Source: Alviniconcha marisindica
Lineage: Eukaryota; Mollusca; Gastropoda; Provannidae
NCBI GenBank assembly: GCA_018857735.1
Contig: JABMCL010002087.1
Span: 351,001 to 415,000, forward strand
Length of the DNA stretch: 64,000 nt
Direction of reading: 5' to 3'
The position numbers and the translations under genes are program-made. This document shows positions 62,401 to 64,000 of the stretch, piece after piece; positions within the stretch are counted from its first letter, which is position 1, and the number at the start of each line of letters is the position of its first letter. Under the pieces are notes generated by a model, which saw only the letters and a list, made by a program, of their open reading frames with translations, did no database searches and was not told where the DNA came from.

Positions 62401-63725
62401 ATGCAGACTTGGTAAAAATTAATAATGTTAATATAACTAAAAGTAATACTGTAAAAAAAATCTTTTTTTTTTTTAATTGTATAAAATAGCATCCAATTAC
62501 ATCAATAGTCAACACAGATGGTGCTTATTACATGATCAAGGGAGAAGATGTAATAACAAAAAGATAAACACTGAATGCCCATACCTTTCTGCTGAGCTGG
62601 GCAAGGGGTTTGCTGCCAGCCAGATCTTTAAACCACGCCTCCATGCCCTGCTTACTGCGTGCAGCCTGCCATCACCAAACACCACTTCAGTGGTTAGCAA
62701 AAAGTCTACACCATCAACGAGTAATAAGTTCCGTGTACATGGGAATGGACAGCAAGTACAACACAGTGAAACTTGTATTTTTACCCATTTTTTCACAGGC
62801 ATATCAAGCACACATCACTGGATTCCAAAATATTTATTTGCTCATGACATTAAAATGTACACAGGATTGCCATCACACTCACAGACCTTAAAAAAATTAC
62901 ACCTGCCCATTAGAAGTCTACTGTGGATTGCATGTGAGCGCACACACAAACACACAGCTCTGCCACAATCTGTTGTTACATGGTTGATATTATAATTAAC
63001 ATTAATCAATTATGTCCTGTCACTTACTGGCCAGAAATTGTCTTTGCTGGGAATTTGCTGCTTCTTCTTGGTGTCCTGCAGAGTGTTGAGTCCCATCTTC
63101 TTGTGCATGATGGATGCAAAGTAGCTGCCAAACTTGTCCATTGAGATGCCAGACCCCTTCTCAGTGCCCACGCTGCCATACTGCAAACCAAAGTCAGCTT
63201 TGTTTTAGCCACAACAGCAGCATGGCCACACACAGTTCTGTCATACTGTAAGCATTACACACAGCATTAATAACTATGAATAATAATACTTTAACAGGGA
63301 ATTTTTATAGCACTTTATAATTTAATTAAAGAAAAGCATTGCATAAAGTGATAAACACTTGTAGTTGTACACAAATCAATGGCATAAAAATATATTAATA
63401 AACATATTCAAATACAAAGCATATTAAAACACACACAACACTCATAAAATCGCACGCACGTGTTCACAATGCCAATAAAGAACACATACAGATACACACA
63501 CATGGCCAAGTTATTACAAAAATAAAAAGTATAAAACTCACTGTCACAGACTCGCATATTTGGACACAAAATGATTCATAATGCACTCAAATTCAAAAGC
63601 ATAGGTTCCTGACATCCTTTCAAAACAATTGATCTGACTTTTTTGCCTGTGAAAAACCTCACCTCATCGCTAAATGCGGGGGTGTTGCTGAAGCCATGCT
63701 TCACACTCATCTGGTTCAGCTCATC
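16646..63725 (-). CDS. MED12: MED12, Mediator complex subunit 12 (42 exons; first coding exon outside window)
   Basis: MED12 is the large subunit of the Mediator CDK8 kinase module. Its N-terminus activates cyclin C-CDK8 and its middle links to MED13 and core Mediator in the nucleus. The exons translate to a continuous protein that follows human MED12 from human Asp34 to the terminal tyrosine. Recognisable blocks are [12 protein letters not shown] (CDK8-activating segment), [29 protein letters not shown] (LCEWAV motif), [86 protein letters not shown], the P/Q-rich tail and polyQ. Spliced length is 6384 nt (2127 residues plus stop; human 2177 in total), with all phases consistent. Exon borders are listed in the exon entries. 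The exon starting at the human codon-34 equivalent uses the same intron position as the human gene. The promoter and the first ~33 codons lie beyond 64000. Confidence 0.97.
17230..17420 (-). repeat. Dispersed repeat family (copy 4), MED12 last intron
   Basis: The reverse complement contains GGTCAAGGTTACAGTGAGGG followed by CTTATATGATCAAAAT, parallel to 3355-3395, and an upstream GTGTGGTGGTGCATATCATG block. Confidence 0.5.
17601..17820 (-). CDS. MED12: MED12 exon 41 in window, polyglutamine
   Basis: Phase 2 to 0. [20 protein letters not shown] leads to [14 protein letters not shown] and a CAG/CAA run of about 11 Gln. Human MED12 also has a polyQ (OPA) tract here. Acceptor CTTGACAG, donor GTGAGG, with the boundary inside the Gln run. 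Confidence 0.93.
18361..18610 (-). repeat. MED12: 40-bp array copying the MED12 exon 40 donor
   Basis: Six units of exactly 40 bp (starting 18361, 18401, 18441, 18481, 18521, 18561) plus the exon edge. On the minus strand each reads CAGTTCCCTGCTTCA-CCCAG|GTGAGTGCTACATG, so each contains the last exon bases and a strong 5' splice site. Copies differ at one or two positions. Confidence 0.95.
18595..18805 (-). CDS. MED12: MED12 exon 40 in window
   Basis: Phase 1 to 2, Met/Gly/Pro/Gln-rich ([20 protein letters not shown]). It ends QQFPASA plus AG. The acceptor is GTGTGACAG. The donor AAG|GTGAGT is followed by further tandem copies of itself. Confidence 0.88.
19225..19375 (+). repeat. 67-bp direct duplication
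   Basis: CACATTAAAGATCCCTTGTC through AGTGGCATGGAAACACACAG occurs twice in tandem, nearly identical. Confidence 0.85.
19453..19633 (-). CDS. MED12: MED12 exon 39 in window
   Basis: Phase 0 to 1. [20 protein letters not shown] is followed by Met/Gly/Pro-rich sequence ending GQPQ. Donor GTGAGT. The acceptor ATGTTACAG|GGCC is repeated in tandem upstream (to about 19965). Confidence 0.88.
19625..19965 (-). repeat. MED12: 42-bp array copying the MED12 exon 39 acceptor
   Basis: Eight units (42 bp, one of 39). On the minus strand each contains GAATGATGATGTTACAG|GGCC, the same acceptor and first exon bases as exon 39. Only the copy at 19633/19634 continues into exon 39. Confidence 0.95.
20447..20668 (-). 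CDS. MED12: MED12 exon 38 in window
   Basis: 74 codons, phase 0 to 0. Pro/Tyr/Gln-rich ([20 protein letters not shown]), ending [15 protein letters not shown]. This is the start of the low-complexity C-terminal PQL-type tail. Acceptor TTTCCACAG, donor GTGGGT. Confidence 0.88.
21286..21399 (-). CDS. MED12: MED12 exon 37 in window
   Basis: 38 codons, phase 0 to 0, [20 protein letters not shown] followed by a basic KNKRRARNK cluster (human STEERKKKSTKGKKRSQ). A nuclear localisation role is plausible. Acceptor ATTTTCAG, donor GTGAGG. Confidence 0.9.
21832..22390 (-). repeat. Minisatellite, ~31-bp unit
   Basis: About 16 units of TGATGTCCTTGATGAAGTGT plus TTTCTATCACA. It lies in the MED12 intron between exons 36 and 37. 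A short dispersed element (21945-22018) ending GCGCTATATAAGAATTACGT and (TTA)n interrupts it. Confidence 0.9.
21945..22018 (+). mobile_element. Retroposon 3' tail inside a minisatellite
   Basis: GAAGTGCTTTGAGCCAGTCA, then GGCGCTATATAAGAATTACG and (TTA)n, is a typical invertebrate SINE/LINE 3' terminus. Minisatellite units flank it on both sides. Confidence 0.6.
22599..22841 (-). CDS. MED12: MED12 exon 36 in window
   Basis: 81 codons, phase 0 to 0. [44 protein letters not shown] and [12 protein letters not shown] match human [43 protein letters not shown] and PLPLPPEDEEPP. The donor was chosen at GTCAGC; GTGGTC three bases earlier is an in-frame alternative. Confidence 0.93.
22975..23250 (+). 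mobile_element. LINE 3' end remnant
   Basis: One frame reads [20 protein letters not shown] then LKTCLFSAY, matching the WNSLPxxLR...FKxxLKTxLF carboxy-terminus of many non-LTR reverse transcriptases. An AT-rich 3' region ending GATACTGAGTGCTCTACAAG follows. It is 5'-truncated. Confidence 0.7.
23858..24019 (-). CDS. MED12: MED12 exon 35 in window
   Basis: 54 codons, phase 0 to 0. [20 protein letters not shown] and [17 protein letters not shown] match human [20 protein letters not shown] and DTKGNKIAGFDSIFKKE. Acceptor GATGAACAG, donor GTCCAT. Confidence 0.95.
24684..24900 (+). repeat. Unnamed ~215-bp dispersed repeat, copy A
   Basis: Shares GATAGAGAGAATCCCTCTGT, AGATTGGACTGAACCTTTTG and GAGGGTCTACCTGAGACCCA with 32128-32343 over its whole length at roughly 90% identity, same orientation. 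Confidence 0.9.
25023..25146 (-). CDS. MED12: MED12 exon 34 in window
   Basis: Phase 2 to 0. [20 protein letters not shown] through [10 protein letters not shown] matches human [20 protein letters not shown] through AYMNLAKKLQ. Acceptor TGTTGGCAG, donor GTTTGA (non-optimal). Confidence 0.95.
25700..27175 (-). repeat. MED12: 45-bp array copying the MED12 exon 33 donor (~33 units)
   Basis: On the minus strand each unit reads GTGGACTGTCAAACCAACAG|GTAACC, then ACAGTGCTGGCTCTGTCTA. The first 20 bases are the last codons of exon 33. Some units have an extra CACTAGA (25860, 26000, 26230, 26510), which marks internal duplications. Both strands are open for long stretches only because 45 is a multiple of 3. 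Confidence 0.96.
27167..27276 (-). CDS. MED12: MED12 exon 33 in window
   Basis: Phase 0 to 2. [20 protein letters not shown] and [16 protein letters not shown] match human [20 protein letters not shown] and LLLEIIISGTVDMQSN. Acceptor GATGTTACAG. The donor AACAG|GTAACC is the first of about 33 tandem copies. Confidence 0.96.
27661..27729 (-). CDS. MED12: MED12 exon 32 in window
   Basis: 23 codons, phase 0 to 0. [13 protein letters not shown] matches human QLMHEALKLRLNL. Acceptor TTTTTTACAG, donor GTGAGT. Confidence 0.94.
28146..29333 (-). mobile_element. piggyBac-like element remnant, TTAA flanks
   Basis: Terminal inverted repeats CTCTTTCATCCCTG (28146-28159) and CAGGGATGAAAGAG (29320-29333) are each flanked by TTAA (28142-28145, 29334-29337), the piggyBac target site. 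On the minus strand from about 29005, [20 protein letters not shown] begins an acidic N-terminus, and then [20 protein letters not shown] resembles the early transposase region. A frameshift breaks the frame, and the catalytic part is missing. 1.19 kb, non-autonomous. Confidence 0.8.
29521..29590 (+). repeat. Dispersed 'ATCATGCGCTCATCAACGCC' repeat fragment
   Basis: AATAATAATGTACATTTATC followed by ATGCGCTC...AGCGCTCACA. Similar starts occur at 32405-32470 (CAGCGCCTAACCCACACACG) and near 63277-63330. Confidence 0.5.
29700..30000 (-). mobile_element. LINE 3' end remnant
   Basis: The minus strand reads [35 protein letters not shown] and, after a frameshift, [15 protein letters not shown]. This is the characteristic C-terminus of a non-LTR reverse transcriptase. 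The 5' part is absent. Confidence 0.75.
30221..30359 (-). CDS. MED12: MED12 exon 31 in window
   Basis: Phase 2 to 0. [20 protein letters not shown] is nearly identical to human [20 protein letters not shown]. Acceptor GTGTGACAG, donor GTTAGT. Confidence 0.97.
30664..30831 (-). CDS. MED12: MED12 exon 30 in window
   Basis: Phase 2 to 2. [20 protein letters not shown] and [12 protein letters not shown] match human [20 protein letters not shown] and KAAGEELEKGQH. Acceptor CCTTTCAG, donor GTCAGC. Confidence 0.96.
31110..31500 (+). repeat. Minisatellite, ~47-bp unit
   Basis: About eight units of ACTAGAAACCACATGTATGA plus ACATATGCTACACATTTAACAA, ending next to the exon 29 donor (31510). Confidence 0.9.
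31511..31617 (-). CDS. MED12: MED12 exon 29 in window
   Basis: Phase 0 to 2. [20 protein letters not shown] matches human [20 protein letters not shown]. Acceptor GTTCAACAG. The donor GTCTGT is unusual, but it is the site that restores phase with the next exon. Confidence 0.86.
32128..32343 (+). repeat. Unnamed ~215-bp dispersed repeat, copy B
   Basis: Second copy of the 24684-24900 element, also inside a MED12 intron. No open frame or tRNA-like box was identified. Ends at ATTTAAATTACA in both copies. Confidence 0.9.
32655..32729 (-). CDS. MED12: MED12 exon 28 in window
   Basis: 25 codons, phase 0 to 0. [20 protein letters not shown] matches human [20 protein letters not shown]. Acceptor GTTTTGCAG, donor GTAAGT. 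Confidence 0.96.
33080..33230 (+). repeat. Minisatellite of AGAATTACACAGACACA units
   Basis: Two and a half ~60-bp units in a MED12 intron. Confidence 0.8.
33298..33399 (-). CDS. MED12: MED12 exon 27 in window
   Basis: 34 codons, phase 0 to 0, [20 protein letters not shown] through KQLINRVLM, matching human AQRLMQLICYPHRL through QRIKRIL. Acceptor TGTCCACAG, donor GTGAGA. Confidence 0.95.
33500..33760 (+). repeat. Minisatellite, ~42-bp C/T-rich unit
   Basis: About six units of GACATCCCTCTCCCTTGTCT plus CCATCACCCTTCCCTCATCA in a MED12 intron. Confidence 0.85.
33915..34077 (-). CDS. MED12: MED12 exon 26 in window
   Basis: Phase 2 to 0. [20 protein letters not shown] and DPMLSNKQ match human [20 protein letters not shown] and DPVLSSAQ. 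Acceptor CTCATTCAG. The donor GTCATT is a weak but valid GT site. Confidence 0.94.
34697..34814 (-). CDS. MED12: MED12 exon 25 in window
   Basis: Phase 1 to 2, with [20 protein letters not shown] and [10 protein letters not shown]. This is the low-conservation linker before the CQQEWV block. Acceptor CCCTCCAG, donor GTAAGT. Confidence 0.88.
35525..35749 (-). CDS. MED12: MED12 exon 24 in window
   Basis: Phase 1 to 1. [29 protein letters not shown] and ILKAMLILG match human DSEPGARLTCRILLHLFKT, CDRHLLAASQ and VLKAVFVLG. The acceptor CTTTGCCAG is the first of a tandem series extending to about 36650. Donor GTAGGT. Confidence 0.96.
35743..36660 (-). repeat. MED12: 40-bp array copying the MED12 exon 24 acceptor (~23 units)
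   Basis: On the minus strand each unit reads AATGATTGATTTGCCAG|CTGGAGGTGACAGT. The bases after the AG copy the first bases of exon 24 (CTGGAGGCGACCAGG). Subfamilies (CTAGCAAATCC, CTGTCAAATCA) are locally clustered. Confidence 0.95.
36735..36775 (-). repeat. Degenerate copy of the exon 23 3' part
   Basis: AGCAATGTGGATGATAAAGT then CCTACAGGGCGAAGAAGTG nearly matches exon 23 at 36862-36899, about 110 bp away. Confidence 0.8.
36829..36958 (-). CDS. MED12: MED12 exon 23 in window
   Basis: Phase 0 to 1. [20 protein letters not shown] and [11 protein letters not shown] match human [20 protein letters not shown] and AIPSLLNAACS. Acceptor TGCTTTTAG, donor GTGTGT. A degenerate copy of its 3' part lies downstream at about 36735-36775. 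Confidence 0.94.
37386..37527 (-). CDS. MED12: MED12 exon 22 in window
   Basis: Phase 2 to 0. [15 protein letters not shown] and [10 protein letters not shown] match human AEWLGVLKALCCSSN and GFNDLLCNVD. Acceptor TCTCTGCAG, donor GTGAGT. Confidence 0.96.
37848..37955 (-). CDS. MED12: MED12 exon 21 in window
   Basis: Phase 2 to 2. [20 protein letters not shown] matches human [18 protein letters not shown]. Acceptor TGTGCCAG, donor GTGAGT. Confidence 0.95.
38535..38662 (-). CDS. MED12: MED12 exon 20 in window
   Basis: Phase 0 to 2, starting [14 protein letters not shown] and ending [11 protein letters not shown], in the position of human FGELFSDFCSKVKNTI through EFMIDTLEN. Acceptor CCTGGCAG, donor GTGAGT. 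Confidence 0.88.
39263..39377 (-). CDS. MED12: MED12 exon 19 in window
   Basis: Phase 2 to 0, [20 protein letters not shown] plus TSYLK, matching human [25 protein letters not shown]. Acceptor TTTGTGCAG, donor GTGTGT. Confidence 0.94.
39440..40425 (+). repeat. Minisatellite, ~45-bp unit, abutting the exon 18 donor
   Basis: About 20 units of CAGTCATCAATCTCTAGGTC then AGCCACACACACAATCCATC. It reaches the first intronic bases after exon 18 (CTAGAGACAGTGATCATG on the minus strand). Confidence 0.92.
40435..40598 (-). CDS. MED12: MED12 exon 18 in window
   Basis: Phase 0 to 2, [20 protein letters not shown] through REIVFEVFK, matching human [21 protein letters not shown] and QMAQVFEG. Acceptor CACTTTCAG, donor GTAAGC. 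An intronic minisatellite starts next to the donor. Confidence 0.94.
41110..41350 (+). repeat. Minisatellite, ~40-bp unit
   Basis: Six units of CCAGACTCTACACCAACTCT then CAGATCTCTTCTCATTAAAA, in the MED12 intron between exons 17 and 18. Confidence 0.9.
41729..42021 (-). CDS. MED12: MED12 exon 17 in window
   Basis: 293 nt, phase 1 to 0. A Ser/Thr/Pro linker leads to [15 protein letters not shown], then [20 protein letters not shown], matching human FQHLSHYDQHQVTAQ and [20 protein letters not shown]. Acceptor TCTCAACAG, donor GTGAGT. Confidence 0.96.
42030..42560 (+). repeat. Minisatellite, ~84-87-bp unit, upstream of the exon 17 acceptor
   Basis: Six units of GTTAATGATGATGGCCAGCA then TACTGTTTGTCTTCTACCTG and GGTGATCATGATGATGGTGA, starting about 10 bases from the exon 17 acceptor. 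Confidence 0.9.
42816..43026 (-). CDS. MED12: MED12 exon 16 in window
   Basis: Phase 0 to 1. [20 protein letters not shown] and [15 protein letters not shown] match human SCSHECNQRLVVLFGVGK and ARHAIKKITKDILKV. A lysine-rich tail ([11 protein letters not shown]) resembles a nuclear localisation signal. Acceptor TTTGACAG, donor GTAAGA. Confidence 0.96.
43568..43734 (-). CDS. MED12: MED12 exon 15 in window
   Basis: Phase 1 to 0, ending [13 protein letters not shown], matching human RHVQYATHFPIPQ. It is preceded by a His/Pro/Gln-rich stretch. Acceptor TTCCTTGCAG, donor GTCAGT. Confidence 0.95.
43775..43985 (+). repeat. Three-copy tandem repeat, ~75 bp
   Basis: AATGTTTATGGATACAATGT recurs with GATCCCAAGACAAACAGATT-like partners just upstream of exon 15. 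Confidence 0.75.
43986..45818 (-). other. MED12 intron stretch without recognised features
   Basis: Contains (GA)n at 44437-44461 and GT/TA simple repeats at 45235-45420. Nothing coding or conserved was recognised. Confidence 0.6.
45819..45848 (-). CDS. MED12: Probable 30-nt MED12 microexon
   Basis: Ten codons in frame, adding [10 protein letters not shown]. Bounded by TTTTGTAG and GTAAGG, phase 1 to 1, so inclusion or skipping both preserve the frame. No counterpart is recognised in human MED12. It sits in the variable linker of a 2.9-kb intron and could be alternatively spliced or spurious. Confidence 0.6.
46588..46696 (-). CDS. MED12: MED12 exon 13 in window
   Basis: Phase 0 to 1, [20 protein letters not shown] through SSPEPP, in the variable linker that precedes the YATHFPIPQ block in human. 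The acceptor has two in-frame options (CAG at 46697 or six bases further on). Donor GTAAAC. Confidence 0.85.
46836..47047 (-). CDS. MED12: MED12 exon 12 in window
   Basis: Phase 1 to 0. It contains [20 protein letters not shown] and [10 protein letters not shown], almost identical to human [29 protein letters not shown]. The rest is a Ser-rich linker ending EILKND. Acceptor TGATTTCAG, donor GTAAGT. Confidence 0.96.
47340..49868 (+). repeat. 2.5-kb minisatellite, 47-bp unit with higher-order structure
   Basis: About 50 units of CCCTTCAACAGACTGTAACA then TTGGTGCTTATAACAGCTAT and AGCACAA. Variants with an added CATTAACAG, with CACTAAAGCAC, or with CCCTGG recur in a fixed order about every 241 bp near 49140, 49380 and 49620. 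It lies in the intron after exon 11. Confidence 0.95.
49882..50008 (-). CDS. MED12: MED12 exon 11 in window
   Basis: Phase 0 to 1. [20 protein letters not shown] leads to [19 protein letters not shown], matching human APIFQDVLLQFLDTQAPML. Acceptor TGATACCAG, donor GTAAAC. A 2.5-kb minisatellite starts about 15 nt past this donor. Confidence 0.93.
50040..50620 (+). repeat. Minisatellite, ~68-bp unit
   Basis: About eight units of ACAGCCTCCCAGTTTAGTGT then GTGGTCAGATCATATGGGGT and GATATATCTCATCTTCTGCC, just upstream of the exon 11 acceptor. Confidence 0.9.
51990..52165 (+). mobile_element. Dispersed 'GCGCTTTACAATAAC' repeat
   Basis: AGGGCGCTTTACAATAACAC, then GGCACGCCTATGAAAAAGAG and GTGTCTTAAGGGTGACTTTG. 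This resembles the generic molluscan retroposon-associated segments and is nested in the 50810-54699 element. Confidence 0.5.
52600..53030 (-). pseudogene. Decayed coding-like fragment, basic [17 protein letters not shown] segment
   Basis: After an acceptor-like TTATGCAG (53031) the minus strand reads [20 protein letters not shown] and [13 protein letters not shown] shifted frame continues [19 protein letters not shown]. Arg/Lys-rich NRExCRxxxExLK segments occur in some transposon-associated DNA-binding proteins. It is outside MED12, whose frame is continuous without it. Confidence 0.35.
54909..55040 (-). CDS. MED12: MED12 exon 10 in window, LCEWAV motif
   Basis: 44 codons, phase 0 to 0. [20 protein letters not shown] matches human [20 protein letters not shown], the motif that names the Med12-LCEWAV domain. 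Acceptor TTTTCTCAG, donor GTAAGA. It is followed by a 4.9-kb intron (50009-54908) that contains a TIR-bounded element. Confidence 0.95.
55490..55800 (+). mobile_element. LINE 3' end remnant
   Basis: Contains [17 protein letters not shown] coding (55518-55555). It then continues with a C-run, a GT microsatellite and AGATGCAGCACTATAGAAAT with an (ATT)n tail, a typical non-LTR or SINE 3' terminus. Confidence 0.65.
55837..55973 (-). CDS. MED12: MED12 exon 9 in window
   Basis: Phase 1 to 0, [20 protein letters not shown] through HSKEGNE, matching human FTIGRVLHTLEVLDSHSFE through SKDGHE. Acceptor GCTGTTTCAG, donor GTAAGC. Confidence 0.95.
56107..57170 (-). other. MED12 intron without recognised features
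   Basis: About 1 kb between exons 8 and 9 with no homology, array or conserved frame seen. Confidence 0.5.
57171..57541 (-). CDS. MED12: MED12 exon 8 in window
   Basis: 371 nt, the largest internal exon, phase 2 to 1. It contains [50 protein letters not shown] and VNWSSDKCQ. These match human [45 protein letters not shown] and RWSFDKCQ. Acceptor CTTCCAG, donor GTGAGT. Confidence 0.97.
58692..58834 (-). CDS. MED12: MED12 exon 7 in window
   Basis: Phase 0 to 2, containing [19 protein letters not shown], matching human [19 protein letters not shown], followed by a Ser/Pro-rich linker. Acceptor CTCATTACAG, donor GTGAGT. Confidence 0.95.
59586..59696 (-). CDS. MED12: MED12 exon 6 in window
   Basis: 37 codons, phase 0 to 0, [20 protein letters not shown] through [12 protein letters not shown], matching human [20 protein letters not shown]. 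Acceptor TTTTTTACAG, donor GTAAGT. Confidence 0.96.
59829..60011. repeat. Perfect 69-bp inverted repeat with 45-bp loop
   Basis: The arms 59829-59897 and 59943-60011 are exact reverse complements by inspection (left arm begins CATAACTTTTTAAAAGGAAA). It lies about 36 bases past the exon 5 donor, so the MED12 pre-mRNA could form a long hairpin. Confidence 0.95.
60048..60232 (-). CDS. MED12: MED12 exon 5 in window
   Basis: Phase 1 to 0. It encodes [20 protein letters not shown] through [17 protein letters not shown], matching human EWTQIITKYLWEQLQK and IRQWDYTEKLAMFMF. Acceptor TTGTTTCAG, donor GTGAGT. Degenerate copies of its 5' end lie upstream at 60236-60480. Confidence 0.96.
60236..60480 (-). 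repeat. Two degenerate copies of the exon 5 acceptor region
   Basis: GACTGCGTCCAGTCTGAAAC then AATAACTGGTCCCATCA (60222-60259) recurs as GACTGCTGCCGTCCAGTCTC then CAACAATCACAGGTCCCATCA (about 60336-60376). A third copy reads CCACATCCAATCTGAAACAA (about 60450). Exon-like AACTGCTCTTGCAGGCATTT precedes the third. Confidence 0.85.
60929..61375 (+). mobile_element. tRNA-derived SINE
   Basis: The head GATAGCTCAGTGGTTAGAGC matches a tRNA A box. GGTTGCAGGTTTTAATCC is a slightly degraded B box about 40 bases later. A conserved-looking body (GTAGCACGTAAAAGACCCCG, GTCATTCTGCCAAAAGTGCA) and a 3' tail with GCTATAAAAAGCTATTCAC, AGCACTATATAAAAGC and AATAATAATA follow. About 0.45 kb, apparently near full length, in the intron between exons 4 and 5. 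Confidence 0.88.
61832..61991 (-). CDS. MED12: MED12 exon 4 in window
   Basis: Phase 0 to 1. It encodes [11 protein letters not shown] and [18 protein letters not shown], matching human VPIFSKKEEVF and TVPVMRAAWLIKMTCAYY. Acceptor GATGGCCAG, donor GTATGT. Confidence 0.96.
62585..62665 (-). CDS. MED12: MED12 exon 3 in window
   Basis: 27 codons, phase 0 to 0, containing [17 protein letters not shown], which matches human WFTDLAGTKPLTQLAKK. Acceptor GATGGCAG, donor GTATGG. Confidence 0.95.
63028..63180 (-). CDS. MED12: MED12 exon 2 in window
   Basis: 51 codons, phase 0 to 0, starting [11 protein letters not shown] and ending [13 protein letters not shown]. The acceptor is GGTTTGCAG and the donor GTAAGT. 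The DNFW block matches human QKDNFWLV. The longest open frame here, in another register, is a shadow. Confidence 0.93.
63663..63725 (-). CDS. MED12: MED12 exon 1 in window (human exon 2 equivalent), CDK8-activating segment
   Basis: 21 codons, phase 0 to 0, reading [20 protein letters not shown] plus E. It starts after TTTTGTGCAG and ends before GTGAGG. It aligns to human residues 34-55, where L36, Q43 and G44 are the leiomyoma hotspots. Leu and Gly are conserved here, but the Gln43 equivalent is His. Confidence 0.95.
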
Positions 63726-64000
63726 CTGCACAAAAACATAAACATTGCAAATTATAATCAATGAGGAAAACAACTCTGCAAACTGCTACTTCAGAATGCA
63801 ACATGTTGCGTTTCACAAGGCAGTCATGCAATGTACCATGGTGAGGCAATAACAGTAAACATTGCTATTTCCACAGTAGGAAAGTGCAGTCTTCTATTTC
63901 TAAACACACAGAAATGTTTCAGAAAGATCAGCTTTACAGAGCATAGTCTAGTCTCACAATGACATACTCCATCAGTCTAGTCAATGACATACTCTGTCAC

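Overview
This is an animal (metazoan) genomic window. It holds a spliced, intron-rich gene, many microsatellites and minisatellites, long C or G homopolymers, a tRNA-derived SINE, LINE 3' tails, a piggyBac-like remnant and THAP / P2X7-like fragments. The mix, together with an invertebrate-like MED12 protein, suggests a marine mollusc, probably a gastropod. That is an inference, not a proof.

The dominant gene is on the minus strand. It encodes MED12, the CDK8-module subunit of Mediator, and runs from 63725 down to the stop codon at 16646. I could trace 42 consecutive coding exons by homology, AG/GT borders and intron phase. Their lengths sum to 6384 nt, exactly 2127 codons plus stop, and every phase agrees. 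Only the first coding exon (about 33 residues in human) lies beyond 64000. The order is: the CDK8-activating N-terminal segment (63663-61832), the LCEWAV region (57171-54909), the long middle (50008-23858), and a P/Q-rich C-terminal tail with polyglutamine (22841-16646). A probable 30-nt in-frame microexon lies at 45819-45848.

The plus strand carries the last three recognisable exons of a second gene (1563-1753, 9767-9937, 11087-11255), which converges on MED12. It encodes a protein with short tandem repeats that I cannot name. Its likely poly(A) signal is at 14242 and that of MED12 at 14888 (minus), so the two 3' ends lie about 0.6 kb apart.

The most unusual feature is the location of the minisatellites. 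At least four MED12 arrays are tandem amplifications of the exon-intron junction itself. The 5' splice site of exon 33 is copied about 33 times (45-bp unit) and that of exon 40 six times (40-bp unit). The 3' splice site of exon 24 is copied about 23 times (40-bp unit) and that of exon 39 about eight times (42-bp unit). In addition, the last codons and stop codon of MED12 are repeated about nine times in the 3' UTR. Exons 5 and 23 have degenerate flanking copies, and other arrays abut exons 11, 17 and 18 and exon 2 of the plus-strand gene. In each splice-site array only the exon-proximal site keeps the frame; distal sites meet an in-frame stop.

Other mobile DNA sits in MED12 introns: a TTAA-flanked piggyBac-like remnant (28146-29333), a 3.9-kb TIR-bounded element with repeated GTCGYRYGTCA motifs (50810-54699), a perfect 69-bp inverted repeat (59829-60011), a SINE (about 60929-61375), and several LINE 3' tails and unnamed dispersed repeats.
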